Shown: positions 51,428 through 61,506 of the stretch, one piece after another
Position numbering within the stretch: the stretch's first letter is position 1
How the letters are laid out: each line of letters begins with the position of its first letter
Source of the DNA: Paracoccus albus
GTDB lineage: Bacteria > Pseudomonadota > Alphaproteobacteria > Rhodobacterales > Rhodobacteraceae
Length of the DNA: 64,000 bases
Assembly (NCBI RefSeq): GCF_027913035.1
Contig: NZ_CP115776.1
Span: forward strand, 62,001-126,000
Direction of reading: 5' to 3'
The notes under the pieces: model-generated
Seen by the model: only the letters and a program-made list of their open reading frames with translations
Databases searched by the model: none
Told to the model about the DNA's origin: nothing
Program-made: the position numbers and the translations under genes

Positions 51428-52995
51428 GGCTGGCCTTTCTGCGGCGTGATCTCGGCAAAGGGGGCGGTGGCCCGGAAGCGCAGCTTTGCACCGGGTGGGG
51501 CCTGCGCGACAAGATCAAGGTGATGTGGCGCGACGGTGGCAATGACCGGATAGCCACCTGTCAGCGGGTGGTCGGGCAGGAACAACACCGGCTGGCCGGA
51601 ATGAGGGATCTGGATGGCGCCAGTCATCGTCGCCTCACTTGGCAATTCGCGACTGTCCGCGCGACGAAGGGGCACCCCCTCAAGCCGCTTGCCGATGCGG
51701 CTGGATTGCTGTGTAACGATCCAGGTCTGGTTCAGAAAGCTGTCTATTTCCGGACCCGCGAACCAGTCCGTGCGGGGGCCCATGATGACGTCAATCTCTA
51801 CCACGTCGCCTGATCGCGGCAAGGCGGGCAAGGGCAGTGGCGGTCCCACAGCCTCGCTTCGGGCCCGCGCAAGCCCGACCCAGTCCCCGGCCTTCAGCAC
51901 ATCCGGGCCGATCCGGGCCAGCGTATCTGTGGCGGCGCTGTCCAGAACCGGCGCCACGGCGAACCCGCCACGCACACCAAGATAGCCGTACATCCCATTT
52001 TCAGGGCCACCGATCGCGACCTCATCCCCCGCATCCACCGCAAAGGCCGTATGTGAAGGCAGGCTGATATTGCCATTGAGCGTGACGCTGCGCGGTGCTC
52101 CGGCAAGCGCCATTGTGCAGGGCGTCGTTGCGCGAAGGCGCAGCCCGCCACCGACAAGCTCTAGCGCGGCGGTGCCTGCGGGATTGCCGAGCAGGCGGTT
52201 CAGCGACCGGAATGCCCCGGCATCCACCGCACCCGATGCCGCTATTCCCTGCGCCAGTTGTCCGTTGCGCCCCTGATCCTGCATCAGCGCCGGGAAGGGT
52301 GCCGCAATAATGTCCAGACGCGCATCCGGCTTTGCCGGCTTTTGCACAGGCGGCGCGGGCGGCAGCGAAAAGCTGACACCCGGCTGCGCCAGATCGACGA
52401 AGCGCACGCTGTCACCTGGTTTCAGCCATGCGGGCGGATCGCGGGTGATATCCCACATCGGCAGCGGGGTTGTGCCGATCAATTGCCAGCCGCCGGGGCT
52501 GTCCTGCGGATAGACAGCGCTGAAACTGCCGGCCAACGCCACCGAACCCGCAGGAACAGCGGTGCGCGGGCTTGACCGGCGGGGCACGTTCAGCGCCGGA
52601 TCGCCCCCGGCGAGATAGCAGAAACCGGGGGCAAAGCCGTTGAATGCGGCAAGCCAGGCCGTTTCGCCGTGGCGTGCAATCACGTCTGCCCGCGACAGGC
52701 CGGTCAGGCTGGCGACCTCTTCCAGATCTTCCCCGTCATAGTGCACCGGAATCTCGACTTCTCGGCCCCTTGTCTGGGTCTGTGCGGAAAGATCGCGCAA
52801 ACTTATTTCTGCCGCAAGCCGCTCTGCCGTGACCACGTTCGGATCATAGGTGACGGCAAGCGTTTCCGCCGCAGGAACAAGTTCTGCCACGCCGTTCGGC
52901 AGATTGGCGGTCAGGCTGGCGAAAAGCGCCAGCACCTGATCCAGATTATCCAGTTGAACCAGCAGGGCATCACCGCCGGCGGGCAGAAAACGCAT
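51424..52995 (-). CDS. 5-oxoprolinase PxpB-PxpC fusion (KipI-KipA / biotin-dependent carboxyltransferase type)
   Basis: 523-aa fusion. Residues ~1-210 are PxpB/KipI-like (allophanate hydrolase subunit 1: FNGFAPGFCYLAGGDP, VPAGSVALAGSFSAVYPQDS). Residues ~225-523 are PxpC/KipA-like (subunit 2: PALMQDQGRNGQLAQGIAASG, MGPRTDWFAGPEIDSFL, LPDHPLTGGYPVIATV). With PxpA these subunits convert 5-oxoproline to glutamate using ATP. In urea carboxylase the same pair is the carboxyltransferase part, which makes the co-operonic biotin carboxylase meaningful. It starts 2 bases after pxpA and ends in a 4-base overlap with the carboxylase gene. Confidence 0.9.
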   Translation of the reverse strand: MRFLPAGGDALLVQLDNLDQVLALFASLTANLPNGVAELVPAAETLAVTYDPNVVTAERLAAEISLRDLSAQTQTRGREVEIPVHYDGEDLEEVASLTGLSRADVIARHGETAWLAAFNGFAPGFCYLAGGDPALNVPRRSSPRTAVPAGSVALAGSFSAVYPQDSPGGWQLIGTTPLPMWDITRDPPAWLKPGDSVRFVDLAQPGVSFSLPPAPPVQKPAKPDARLDIIAAPFPALMQDQGRNGQLAQGIAASGAVDAGAFRSLNRLLGNPAGTAALELVGGGLRLRATTPCTMALAGAPRSVTLNGNISLPSHTAFAVDAGDEVAIGGPENGMYGYLGVRGGFAVAPVLDSAATDTLARIGPDVLKAGDWVGLARARSEAVGPPLPLPALPRSGDVVEIDVIMGPRTDWFAGPEIDSFLNQTWIVTQQSSRIGKRLEGVPLRRADSRELPSEATMTGAIQIPHSGQPVLFLPDHPLTGGYPVIATVAPHHLDLVAQAPPGAKLRFRATAPFAEITPQKGQP

Positions 52996-52997
52996 CC

Positions 52998-53759
52998 TCA
53001 GCTGTCCATCCGGACGAAGGGCGACAGTGCGATGCCTTCACTGTCAAAGGCACTGCGGATGGTGCGCGCGATGCTGACGGCACCGGGGCTGTCGCCGTGA
53101 ACGCAGATCGACTGCGCGTCCAGCCGGATATCGCGCCCCTCCACATCCGCGATGACGCCGTCACGGGCAAAGCGCAGCATACGGGCGGCAATTTCGTCCG
53201 GATCGTGCAGCACGGCCCCTTTGGCACGGCGTGAGACAAGCTGTCCATCCGGCTGATAGCCACGGTCGGCAAACGCCTCTCCCACCACCGTCAGGCCAGC
53301 GGCGCGGGCTTGTTCGACAATGGGCGATCCGGCAAGCGCAAGCAAAGGCAGCGACGGATCATAGACGCGTATCGCCGCAATCACCGCAGCCGCCTGAGAA
53401 CCGCCTTGCGCGATGGTATTGTACAGCGCCCCATGCGGTTTGACATAGCGCAGGCGCGTTCCCGCCGACCGCGCCAGCCCGTCAAGCGCGCCAAGCTGAT
53501 AGATCACATCTGCCGTCAGCTCCCGCGCAGGGATATCCATCGCGCGGCGACCGAAACCGGCAAGGTCGCGATAGCCGACATGCGCCCCCACGGCGACGCC
53601 GTTCCCAGCGGCGTCCCTCAGCGTATCAAGGATACCGGCCGGGTCACCGGCGTGAAAGCCGCAGGCGATATTGGCCGAGGTCACGATATCCAGCATTGCC
53701 GCATCATCGCCCATTTTCCAGGCGGCGAAGCTTTCGCCCATATCGCTGTTGAGATCCAT
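52998..53759 (-). CDS. pxpA: 5-oxoprolinase subunit PxpA (LamB/YcsF family)
   Basis: 253-aa protein with the family signature at its very start ([14 protein letters not shown]), then [57 protein letters not shown] and the C-terminal [11 protein letters not shown]. PxpA works with PxpB and PxpC to open 5-oxoproline (pyroglutamate), a damaged form of glutamine, into glutamate. ATG 53759, preceded by GCGGGGAA, gives the canonical N-terminus; an upstream TTG at 53789 is possible but less likely. It is the first gene of the operon. Confidence 0.92.
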   Translation of the reverse strand: MDLNSDMGESFAAWKMGDDAAMLDIVTSANIACGFHAGDPAGILDTLRDAAGNGVAVGAHVGYRDLAGFGRRAMDIPARELTADVIYQLGALDGLARSAGTRLRYVKPHGALYNTIAQGGSQAAAVIAAIRVYDPSLPLLALAGSPIVEQARAAGLTVVGEAFADRGYQPDGQLVSRRAKGAVLHDPDEIAARMLRFARDGVIADVEGRDIRLDAQSICVHGDSPGAVSIARTIRSAFDSEGIALSPFVRMDS

Positions 53760-53868
53760 CATTTCCCCGCTTGGCAGTTTGTCGCTCAACCTTAAACGAG
53801 TTGAACCGATTTTCTAGGCTTCGCGTTGGTTGTGGCACAACCGTCAATTTTGCAAACGGAGAGAGCCA

Positions 53869-54264
53869 ATGCGTTTCATCGTCGTGCTTCTTGCATCGAC
53901 AATTGCGGCCGCTGCGGCGCCCGTTGTCGACCCCGACGGCCCTTTCGTTATCGGAGAGGCTTTCCCCGAAACTCCGGCTACATGCGGCTCGCTTCGCGGC
54001 TGGTTGGATGATGTTCCCGATTACGACGGGCGGATCAGTATGGCCATAGAAGGAGAGCTGCTAGCCAGCGAATATGATGGCGTTTTGGCCTATCTTTTCA
54101 TGTGCCCCGAAAAGGACGTTCAGGTCATTTGTGTGACCTATGAACCGCATGAGATCGTGAAAGATCAAAAAGTCCTGTTGGCCGGCGGTTTCGCCGGTGC
54201 GGGTGACGGGCAGGTGATCCTGGATCCCTGCCTCGCCTACGATGTTCGCGATCAGCCAGATTAA
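53869..54264 (+). CDS. Small secreted protein, function unknown
   Basis: 131-aa protein with a clear Sec signal peptide ([16 protein letters not shown], cleavage near residue 17). The mature part has four cysteines (in ATCGSL, FMCPEK, VICVTY and DPCLAY), suggesting two disulfide bonds in the periplasm. GGAGAGAG lies before ATG 53869. I do not recognise the family. It is divergent from pxpA and shares its stop region (4-base overlap) with the convergent phosphodiesterase gene. Confidence 0.7.
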   Translation: MRFIVVLLASTIAAAAAPVVDPDGPFVIGEAFPETPATCGSLRGWLDDVPDYDGRISMAIEGELLASEYDGVLAYLFMCPEKDVQVICVTYEPHEIVKDQKVLLAGGFAGAGDGQVILDPCLAYDVRDQPD

Positions 54265-56234
54265 AGCGTGATGCGGAACCGCGCGAAGCCTTCTTCGCCT
54301 TCGCCCGCCGGTTCGATGGTCAGTCCCTTCACCTCTGCCAGATAGTCCGCAGCTTTCGGGCCGGTGTCGAACAGTACGCTTGTCCCTTCCAGCGGGGCAA
54401 AAGACCAGTTGCTGTCTGCCTCCGGGTCTATCGTGCCCTGCTCAACGATGTAGCGCACGATGATGTCGCGATTGGTGTCCGGGCCTTCGAACACGATGGT
54501 AGAGCCGTCATTGCCGGGGAAGCTGCCGCCACCGCCCGCGCGATAGTTGTTGGTGGCGACGATGAATTCAGCAGCAGGGTCAATGGGCTGCCCGTCAAAG
54601 GTCAGGTTGACGATGCGGTTCGCGCCTTCGTTCACCACTGCCCCGTCATTGTCGTATTTCGAGGGCTGAGACAGGTCGATCTGATATTCGACCCCGTCGA
54701 TCACATCAAAATTATAGCTGGGGAATTCAGGGTTCAGCAGAAGCTGATCAGCCTGACCGGGTGTGATCTGATTGAACATTCCGGCGCTGCGTTCCAGCCA
54801 GTCCTTGACCTGCTGTCCGGTGATTTTCACCGCGCGGATCGTGTTGGGGTAAAGATAGAGGTCCGCCACGTTCTTGATGGCAATATCGCCCGCAGGCACG
54901 TCGGTATAATATTCCGGCCCGCCACGGCCACCTGCCTTGAACGGCGCACCGGCAGACAGGATCGGCAGGCCCTCATGCTCGGTCCCGGCCATCATCTGTT
55001 CGATATACCAGCTTTGCGCATTGGTGACGATCTGAACACTTGGATCATCGGCAACGAGCGCGAAATAGCTGTAAAGCGGTGCCGAGGTCTGGCCCACCGA
55101 CTGCCGCACATAATCAAGCGTGGCCTGATGTTCGGCAGCAACGCTTTCCTCCACCGCCGCGACGCTTTCGACCAGCGGTACCACATTGCGATCCGCGTCA
55201 CGTTCATAGATCGGGCGTGCCTCTACCGTGTGGCTGGCGATGCTCCAGCCGTCCCCATCACGTTCCAGCAACAGGTCGACCAGGCCCATATGGCTGCCCC
55301 AGAACCCGGCCATGACGGCAGGCTTGCCGTTCAGAGTCCCTGCGGTAATGTCAGCGCCTTCTAGCGCTTCGTAATCGGGGCCGGGGAAAACCAGATGCTG
55401 GTGGCCGGTCAGGACAACGTCGATACCGTCAACACCCGCCAAGGCAAGCGACGCGTTTTCTGCATCCTCGGCCAGGGGCAGCGGATCAATGCCGGAATGG
55501 GACAGCGCGATAACCAGATCGACGCCTTCACCGCGCAGCTTCGGCACCCATGCCTCTGCCGCCGGAACGATGCCACGCGTGGTCACATTGCCCTCCAGAT
55601 GCTTGCGGTCCCATTGCATGATCTGCGGAGGTACGAAGCCGATCAGGCCGATGCGGATCGGGTGTGTTTCCCCTGCGCCATCGGTCAGTTCGCGTTCGAG
55701 AATCGTGTAGGGGGGCACCAGCGTTTCATCGGTATCCGGTGTCTCGCCCTCTGCCGTCACCACGTTGCAGCAGACGACCGGGTAATTCGCACCGGCCAGA
55801 GCGTTTTTAAGGAATGTCAGCCCATAGTTGAATTCATGGTTGCCCAGCGTCCCGGCATCCACCCCAACTTCGTTCATTGCGGTTATGATCGGATGCATCT
55901 GCCCCTGATCCATCCCGCGTTCATAAGCGATGTAATCGCCAAGCGGGTTGCCCTGCAGGAAGTCGCCATTGTCCAGAAGGACAGAGTTGGTGGCCTCTGA
56001 CCGGACCGCGTTTACCAGGGAAGCCGTGCGGGCCACGCCGACGGTATCGACCGGCTTATCGGCGTAGTAATCATAGGGCCAGATGTGAACATGCAGGTCC
56101 GTCGTTTCCATGATGCGCAAATGCGCCTGCCCGGCCTGAGCGCGCGCCGAAAACGGATGAAGCATGACCGCGCCGACACCGGCAACGCTTGCGGACAGAA
56201 ACCCTCTTCTCGTCATCGCAAAGGGATTGTTCAT
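54261..56234 (-). CDS. cpdB: Bifunctional 2',3'-cyclic-nucleotide 2'-phosphodiesterase/3'-nucleotidase
   Basis: 657-aa periplasmic nucleotidase. The N-terminus carries a twin-arginine signal ([18 protein letters not shown]), so it is exported folded. The metallophosphoesterase core has [47 protein letters not shown] and TGHQH, all metal-binding motifs in order; the C-terminal half is a 5'-nucleotidase substrate domain ([13 protein letters not shown]). The DLH/WPYDYY form is CpdB rather than UshA. AGGAGAT precedes ATG 56234. It would let the cell use external RNA breakdown products. Confidence 0.92.
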   Translation of the reverse strand: MNNPFAMTRRGFLSASVAGVGAVMLHPFSARAQAGQAHLRIMETTDLHVHIWPYDYYADKPVDTVGVARTASLVNAVRSEATNSVLLDNGDFLQGNPLGDYIAYERGMDQGQMHPIITAMNEVGVDAGTLGNHEFNYGLTFLKNALAGANYPVVCCNVVTAEGETPDTDETLVPPYTILERELTDGAGETHPIRIGLIGFVPPQIMQWDRKHLEGNVTTRGIVPAAEAWVPKLRGEGVDLVIALSHSGIDPLPLAEDAENASLALAGVDGIDVVLTGHQHLVFPGPDYEALEGADITAGTLNGKPAVMAGFWGSHMGLVDLLLERDGDGWSIASHTVEARPIYERDADRNVVPLVESVAAVEESVAAEHQATLDYVRQSVGQTSAPLYSYFALVADDPSVQIVTNAQSWYIEQMMAGTEHEGLPILSAGAPFKAGGRGGPEYYTDVPAGDIAIKNVADLYLYPNTIRAVKITGQQVKDWLERSAGMFNQITPGQADQLLLNPEFPSYNFDVIDGVEYQIDLSQPSKYDNDGAVVNEGANRIVNLTFDGQPIDPAAEFIVATNNYRAGGGGSFPGNDGSTIVFEGPDTNRDIIVRYIVEQGTIDPEADSNWSFAPLEGTSVLFDTGPKAADYLAEVKGLTIEPAGEGEEGFARFRITL

Positions 56235-56391
56235 CTGACATCTCCTGATGTTTGGATTTGGCGGCAGGCTAGCACCATGCCGGCCGATATCAAGCGCGGT
56301 ATTGGTTGCCTTCGGCCAGGTCATTGTCATAGGCGCGGCTATCCGCAATGCTGCCTCATCTTTGCGTCAATCAGGTGAATGAGGCAGGCGA

Positions 56392-57591
56392 ATGAGCGAT
56401 CCGGTTTCAATTTCACGCCGCAAGCCGGTCACGGTGCCGCGCCGCTTGCAGCGGTTTCTTGCGCTTGACGATTTCGAACCGGCGGCGCGGCGTTTGCTGC
56501 CAAGGGCGATATTCGGATATGTCAGCGGCGGCGTTGAAAACAATGCCAGCCTGAATGCCAATCGCAACGCTTTTAACAGCATGGGTTTTCGCCCACGCAT
56601 CCTTCAGGATGTATCCGAGCGCGATCAGACAACGCGCCTTTTCGATGAAGATATCGCGTCACCCTTTGCCATCGCACCAATGGGCTTCAGTGCTGTCGCG
56701 GCCTTTGACGGCGATGTGGCATTGGCGAAAGGCGCGGCGGAGGCTGGGATATTTGCGATCTGTTCCGCAGCCTCGCTGACGCCGCTGGAACGCGTGGCAA
56801 AGGAAGGTGGCAGCCGTTGGTTTCAGGCCTATATCCCCGGCGATGATAACCGCATCCGGCCATTGCTGGAACGTCTGAAACATGCCGGGTTCGACAGGCT
56901 TGTTGTGACCGGCGATGTGCCCGTGGCCAGCAACCGTGAAAACAACGCCCGCAACGGGTTCGATGCCCCATTCCGGATGTCGGCGCGGCTTGCATGGCAG
57001 GGCTTTACCCATCCCCGCTGGAGCATCGGCACTTTGGGCAAAGAGATTGTGAAACGCGGTATGCCCCATTTCGAGAATATGGAAGCCGTGCAAGGCCCAC
57101 CGCTGTTTTCCCGCGACCTCGTGCGCTCGACCATCGCGCGTGACAAGCTGTCATGGGATCATATCCGCCGCATTCGCGATCTCTGGTCGGGCAAGCTGAT
57201 CGTTAAGGGTGTGATGCATCCGGGCGATGCCGTGGCGGCAAGTGACGCCGGATGCGATGCAATCATCGTCTCTAACCACGGTGGACGGCAGCTTGACGGC
57301 ACGGTTTCCCCGCTGCGGGTGCTGCCGCAGATACGCGAAGCGGTGCCCGAAATGGTCGTGATCGTTGATGGCGGTATCCGGCGCGGAACCGATGTGCTGA
57401 AAGCGATCATGCTGGGCGCCGATTTCACCCTTGTCGGTCGCCCGTTCCTTTATGCTGCGGCGACACATGGCATTCCGGGCGTCGCCCATGCCGCAAAGCT
57501 GCTGCGCGAAGAGATCGACCGGGATATGGCGCTTCTGGGTGTCACCTCACCCTTCGCGTTGCGTGGGGAACAGTCGGTGCAGCTGGACTGA
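56392..57591 (+). CDS. FMN-dependent alpha-hydroxy-acid dehydrogenase (L-lactate dehydrogenase type)
   Basis: 399-aa TIM-barrel flavoenzyme. FMN and substrate motifs: FAIAPMGFSAVAAFDGDVAL, WFQAYIPGD, VTGDVPVASNRE, the catalytic His in IIVSNHGGRQLDG, and IVDGGIRRGTDVLKAIMLGA. It oxidises an L-2-hydroxy acid to the 2-keto acid and passes electrons to the respiratory chain or oxygen. The group includes LldD but also glycolate, mandelate and other oxidases, so L-lactate is only the default. GAGGCAG is upstream of ATG 56392. It stands alone between two leftward genes, with no lactate permease nearby. Confidence 0.88.
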   Translation: MSDPVSISRRKPVTVPRRLQRFLALDDFEPAARRLLPRAIFGYVSGGVENNASLNANRNAFNSMGFRPRILQDVSERDQTTRLFDEDIASPFAIAPMGFSAVAAFDGDVALAKGAAEAGIFAICSAASLTPLERVAKEGGSRWFQAYIPGDDNRIRPLLERLKHAGFDRLVVTGDVPVASNRENNARNGFDAPFRMSARLAWQGFTHPRWSIGTLGKEIVKRGMPHFENMEAVQGPPLFSRDLVRSTIARDKLSWDHIRRIRDLWSGKLIVKGVMHPGDAVAASDAGCDAIIVSNHGGRQLDGTVSPLRVLPQIREAVPEMVVIVDGGIRRGTDVLKAIMLGADFTLVGRPFLYAAATHGIPGVAHAAKLLREEIDRDMALLGVTSPFALRGEQSVQLD

Positions 57592-57596
57592 ACGAT

Positions 57597-58460
57597 CTAT
57601 AACCCGTGGGCATCCAGAAATCCGTTCACCTCTTCCGTCGCCTGCTCGCGCAGTTCGGGCCGAAATTCCAGCAGCGAGAAGGGCGCACGCTCTTCCTGCT
57701 CAAAGCCGTGACCGGCATCTTCGTAGAGGACCAGTTCCAGATCGGCACCGCGTTCGCGCAGGTCTTCGGCCATTCGCTGACAGGCGGGGGTGACCTTCAG
57801 CTCATCCTCGCCAGCAAGGATCATCAGAATGGGCGGCATTTCGGACCAGTCACCCTCTGCCGCGCCATTCAGAACGCCGCAATAGGGGTAGATCACAATC
57901 GCCGCAGCGATCCTGTCATGCAGCGATCGTGCCGGGGCGGGCCATGCCGACAATCCCGGCGGCAACTCTCCCGCACTGCTTTGCCGCAGAAACTCCAGCA
58001 CCGACCACCCACCGTGAGAGGCCCCCAGAAGGATCACATCCTCTCGCTCGCTTTCGGCCATCGCAGTTGCAATGTCCCCTGCCCTTTCAGCACCGGGCAG
58101 CACCTGTCCCATGCACAGCAGTCGCCAGCTTTCCAGCTTATCGAAATCGCGCGGCTTATGGCTGTCGACGATCAGACCAGGATAACCGCGCCCGGCCAGC
58201 ACCTGTCCCCAATAATCCATGTTGTCGTGCACACCGTCGCACCCAGACAACAGAACCGATCCCGCTTCGGCAATCGCCGCATCATCCGGAACCATGCGCC
58301 AGTCCGGTGACAGCAGGGCCAGACGCTGTTCCGGGGTATCTTCGTCAATCGCAATCCCGGCCCAGTTCCGCAGCGAATTCAGCGCGGCGGCAAGCAATAA
58401 TACGCCAAGAAAACCGGCCAACACGAAAAGCCAGAGCCGTCGTTTGTTCAGTTGTCGCAT
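57597..58460 (-). CDS. Membrane-anchored alpha/beta hydrolase (dienelactone hydrolase-like)
   Basis: 287-aa protein. One N-terminal transmembrane helix (LWLFVLAGFLGVLLLAAAL, about residues 8-26) anchors a hydrolase domain. The nucleophile elbow is GASHGG (Ser in LLGASHGGWSVLEF), the acid is likely the Asp in ILAGEDELKVTP, and the His is in YEDAGHGFEQEE, completing a Ser-Asp-His triad. The start used (58460) overlaps the end of the preceding hydrolase gene by 13 bases; two in-frame ATGs further upstream are possible. The substrate is unknown. Confidence 0.8.
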   Translation of the reverse strand: MRQLNKRRLWLFVLAGFLGVLLLAAALNSLRNWAGIAIDEDTPEQRLALLSPDWRMVPDDAAIAEAGSVLLSGCDGVHDNMDYWGQVLAGRGYPGLIVDSHKPRDFDKLESWRLLCMGQVLPGAERAGDIATAMAESEREDVILLGASHGGWSVLEFLRQSSAGELPPGLSAWPAPARSLHDRIAAAIVIYPYCGVLNGAAEGDWSEMPPILMILAGEDELKVTPACQRMAEDLRERGADLELVLYEDAGHGFEQEERAPFSLLEFRPELREQATEEVNGFLDAHGL

Positions 58461-60100
58461 CCCTGCTGTTTCTCGTTGTCGCATCTTGCCATCAGCCTGT
58501 CCGTATCGGCCTGCGTCCAACCATCCGGCGCGGTCACAGCCAGCCAGGCACCGATATAGTCACGTGCATAATAGGAATGTCCATGCCCTGACGGCGCGCT
58601 GAGCGCGATGGCCATATCAAGCGCAAGCTGGAACTGCGTCACCACCGGCATAAAGCTGAGATAGGGTGACACATCCTCTGCCGGGGGTTCCGTCATCCAT
58701 ACGGGCGGGCGCCACAACGAACTGGGCTGGTAGAAGACGATGGGATCGCTTGAATATTGCAGGAACATCAGCCGCATGCTGCCCCAGCCATCGGGTCCGC
58801 CTGCCGGTTTCGTGTGACTGGTGAAACGGAACAGACGCCCCTCTCCGACATCGGGTGCGATATAGGGCGTATCGGGATTGCGTGCGGCCATCGCCTCGTT
58901 CCAGCGGGCCGACGGGAACGGCGGGCCGACCCAAAGCGCGCCGTCGATGGGATCGTCCAGCAATGCCTCCAGATCAGTGCCATACATCGAGGCCCAGGCC
59001 CCAAGGCTGAGGCCGTGCATATACAGCTCGGGCCGGTGATCTTCAGGCAGGCTGCGCCAGTAGCTGTGGATGGTGCTGACCAATGCGCGCGCTTGTGCCA
59101 GCCCGGCATCGGTTTCGAGAATCAGCGCCAGAGGCGATTGAAGATAGGAATACTGCACCGCAACAGAGGCGATATTGCCGCCATGCATATATTCCAGCAC
59201 GTCGAAACTGGCAGGATCCAGCCATCCGGTGCCGGTCGGCATCGCGACGATCAGGACCTCGCGTTCAAACCCGCCGATACGGCGCAACTCGGCAAGCGCC
59301 AGATCAGCCCGCTCCTGCGGTGTCTTGGCATCGGCCAAACCGACATAGACGCGCAAGGGCTTCATCGCGGTGTCGCCACTGAATGCGGCAATCGCCTCTG
59401 TCCCCGGTCCGGTGGTGACAAAATTTCGGCCGGGCTGGCCCATCGCCCCCCAGTTGATCAGAGACGCCGTGCTGCCCGGAATATCGGGGTCCGTCGGCGG
59501 CGGCGGTGCGTTTTCGAAAAGATCCTGCGCGAGCGTATAGCTTTTGTCGAAGAAGCCGATCATGCGATCAACGATACCGTCACGGGTCGCAACCAGCAGG
59601 ATGAACCCAACGATCAGAAGCCCGGCGATATTCGCCGTCCGCTCTGGCATGAAGCGGTACAGCCAATGCCGTGTGCGGTCGAACAGCAGGCGGACCAATG
59701 CACCGATCATGTAAAGCAGCACAAATATCAGCGCCGCAAGCGCCAGCATCTGGAACATATTGACAGATTCAAGAGGCTCCATCCCCATGCGCGTCCGGAT
59801 AGAGTTCTGCCACGGCACCTCATTCATAAGTGAATAGATGAGGATCGCCAGCACGGGCAGACCGACCGCGAGATGACCAATGACAAAAGCCGTTCCGCGC
59901 AGCCTTGGCAGGGCCATCTGCCGCCATAAGGTCAGCACCAGCCGCCCGGCCATATAGCCAAGCGCCGCGACCGTGCCACCCAGTACCCCCTGCAGCAGCC
60001 AGCCGCGCGGAATCAGCGATGGTGTCAATGAGGCAGAGAAGAACAACAGCCCCACAAAGAACGGTAAGAGTGAGATACCAAACGGCTTCTTCCAGTTCAT
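58448..60100 (-). CDS. Alpha/beta hydrolase with polytopic N-terminal membrane domain (Abhydrolase_9 type)
   Basis: 550-aa membrane protein. Residues ~1-180 hold five predicted transmembrane helices (for example LLPFFVGLLFFSASLTPSL and AGLLIVGFILLVATRDGI). The rest is a hydrolase-like domain with nucleophile elbow HGLSLGAWAS and PTGTGWLDPASFDVLEYMHG upstream, matching the two-part Abhydrolase_9 family of membrane-linked putative esterases. Its role is unknown. It is followed, with overlap, by a second, unrelated membrane-anchored alpha/beta hydrolase, so the two may act on the same envelope substrate. Confidence 0.8.
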   Translation of the reverse strand: MNWKKPFGISLLPFFVGLLFFSASLTPSLIPRGWLLQGVLGGTVAALGYMAGRLVLTLWRQMALPRLRGTAFVIGHLAVGLPVLAILIYSLMNEVPWQNSIRTRMGMEPLESVNMFQMLALAALIFVLLYMIGALVRLLFDRTRHWLYRFMPERTANIAGLLIVGFILLVATRDGIVDRMIGFFDKSYTLAQDLFENAPPPPTDPDIPGSTASLINWGAMGQPGRNFVTTGPGTEAIAAFSGDTAMKPLRVYVGLADAKTPQERADLALAELRRIGGFEREVLIVAMPTGTGWLDPASFDVLEYMHGGNIASVAVQYSYLQSPLALILETDAGLAQARALVSTIHSYWRSLPEDHRPELYMHGLSLGAWASMYGTDLEALLDDPIDGALWVGPPFPSARWNEAMAARNPDTPYIAPDVGEGRLFRFTSHTKPAGGPDGWGSMRLMFLQYSSDPIVFYQPSSLWRPPVWMTEPPAEDVSPYLSFMPVVTQFQLALDMAIALSAPSGHGHSYYARDYIGAWLAVTAPDGWTQADTDRLMARCDNEKQQGCDN

Positions 60101-60333
60101 TCCGATGCCCTGTAAAATTTGCAGTGATAGAAATCTGATGCGTCACCACCTTGCCTTTAAAAACGCGCAAGGGGTAGTGCACCGAGCCCGTTTGCACCGG
60201 ATTTCGCTGTCGTGCTGACCTGCCAGTGACTTATCCGGCGGGGCATGGACCTCTGCCAGTTGCCGTGCAATCCTTCACCAAAACGCAAACGGCGCATCAG
60301 GACCCTCTCGCGCCGCAAGAAGCGGGGTGGCGC

Positions 60334-61419
60334 ATGTTTCAGAGATCCGACCCGTTGCGGGGCCTGTTCGGTGTCGTTCTTTCCCTGCTGCTGATTACGC
60401 TGGCCGGGCGCTTCATGATCGTCGGCAAATCCTTCCTTCTGCCGATCATCATCGCCGTCATCTCTGTCTATGTACTGGTCGAGGCCAGCGATGCGCTGCG
60501 GCGCGTCCCGCTTGTCGGGCGCGCGCCGGAATGGGCGCGGCGCATGTTGGTGCTGGTCGGTTTTCTGGTCGTCGCCTTCTGGCTGGGCGGGGTGATGATG
60601 TCGACCGCTTCTCAGGTCAGTGCGAAACTGCCGGAATACCAGCAGAACATCGACATGCTCTATTCGGATATGACCCGTATGCTTGGCCTTTCGGACCGGC
60701 CCGATCTGGATCAGATGATCGAGAGGATGCGCCAATCTCTGCCGATCCGCGAAATTGCGACTGCGGTGCTGTCCTCTATCAGCTCTGCGGCGGGGCTGAT
60801 GTTCATGGTGCTGGTCTACGCCACCTTCCTGATGAGCGAGCGCGGCGGGTTCGCGCATAAAATCGCCGTCGCTTTGCCAGGGGAACGTGCACGCAGGGCC
60901 AGCAATATCATCGCCGATATCAACGACGCGATCAGCGAATATATCGCTGTCAAAACGCTGGTGAACGCAATTCTCGGCGTGATCTCATTCGTTGCGATGA
61001 CCATTCTTGGTGTCGATTTCGCACTGTTCTGGGCGGTGCTGATCGCGCTTTTGAACTATATCCCCTATGTCGGCTCTATGCTGGGTGTGATCTTTCCGGT
61101 CGTGCTCAGCATGGCGCAATTCGGATCTGTCCAGAAAACACTGGTTATCGCGGCGCTGCTGACGGCGGCGCAGATCTGGGTCGGCAATGTGCTGGAGCCT
61201 CGCATGGTCGGCCGCAAGGTGAATATGTCGCCCTTCGTGGTCATGGTCGCACTGGCGCTGTGGTCGTCGGTATGGGGCGTCGCGGGGGCAATTCTGGCCA
61301 TTCCGCTGACCTCGATCATCGCGATCATCATGGCCAATTTTGAATCGACGCGGCCATTTGCCGTGCTTCTGGCCGAAAATGTCGAGCCGTTCGAGGTTAA
61401 GCAGGCGCGCGACCTCTGA
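60334..61419 (+). CDS. AI-2E family transporter (TqsA/PerM-like)
   Basis: 361-aa polytopic membrane protein. Hydrophobic segments lie near residues 12-50, 68-88 and several after 155. SISSAAGLMFMVLVYATFLM, the conserved NDAISEYIAVKTLVNAILGV stretch, LLNYIPYVGSMLGVIFPVVL and the C-terminal WSSVWGVAGAILAIPL are family landmarks. Members export diverse small molecules or ions (AI-2, Na+/H+ in some); the substrate here is unknown. ATG 60334 gives the usual family length; a GTG at 60226 in the same frame would add 36 residues without similarity. It precedes HdeD by about 90 bases. Confidence 0.85.
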   Translation: MFQRSDPLRGLFGVVLSLLLITLAGRFMIVGKSFLLPIIIAVISVYVLVEASDALRRVPLVGRAPEWARRMLVLVGFLVVAFWLGGVMMSTASQVSAKLPEYQQNIDMLYSDMTRMLGLSDRPDLDQMIERMRQSLPIREIATAVLSSISSAAGLMFMVLVYATFLMSERGGFAHKIAVALPGERARRASNIIADINDAISEYIAVKTLVNAILGVISFVAMTILGVDFALFWAVLIALLNYIPYVGSMLGVIFPVVLSMAQFGSVQKTLVIAALLTAAQIWVGNVLEPRMVGRKVNMSPFVVMVALALWSSVWGVAGAILAIPLTSIIAIIMANFESTRPFAVLLAENVEPFEVKQARDL

Positions 61420-61506
61420 GAAGCCGCCCGTCACCGAAGTCAGCTTGTTGGATGGCCGGATTTCTGACAGCCTCGGAACAGGCCATATGTATAAGGGAGT
61501 TTTCAG

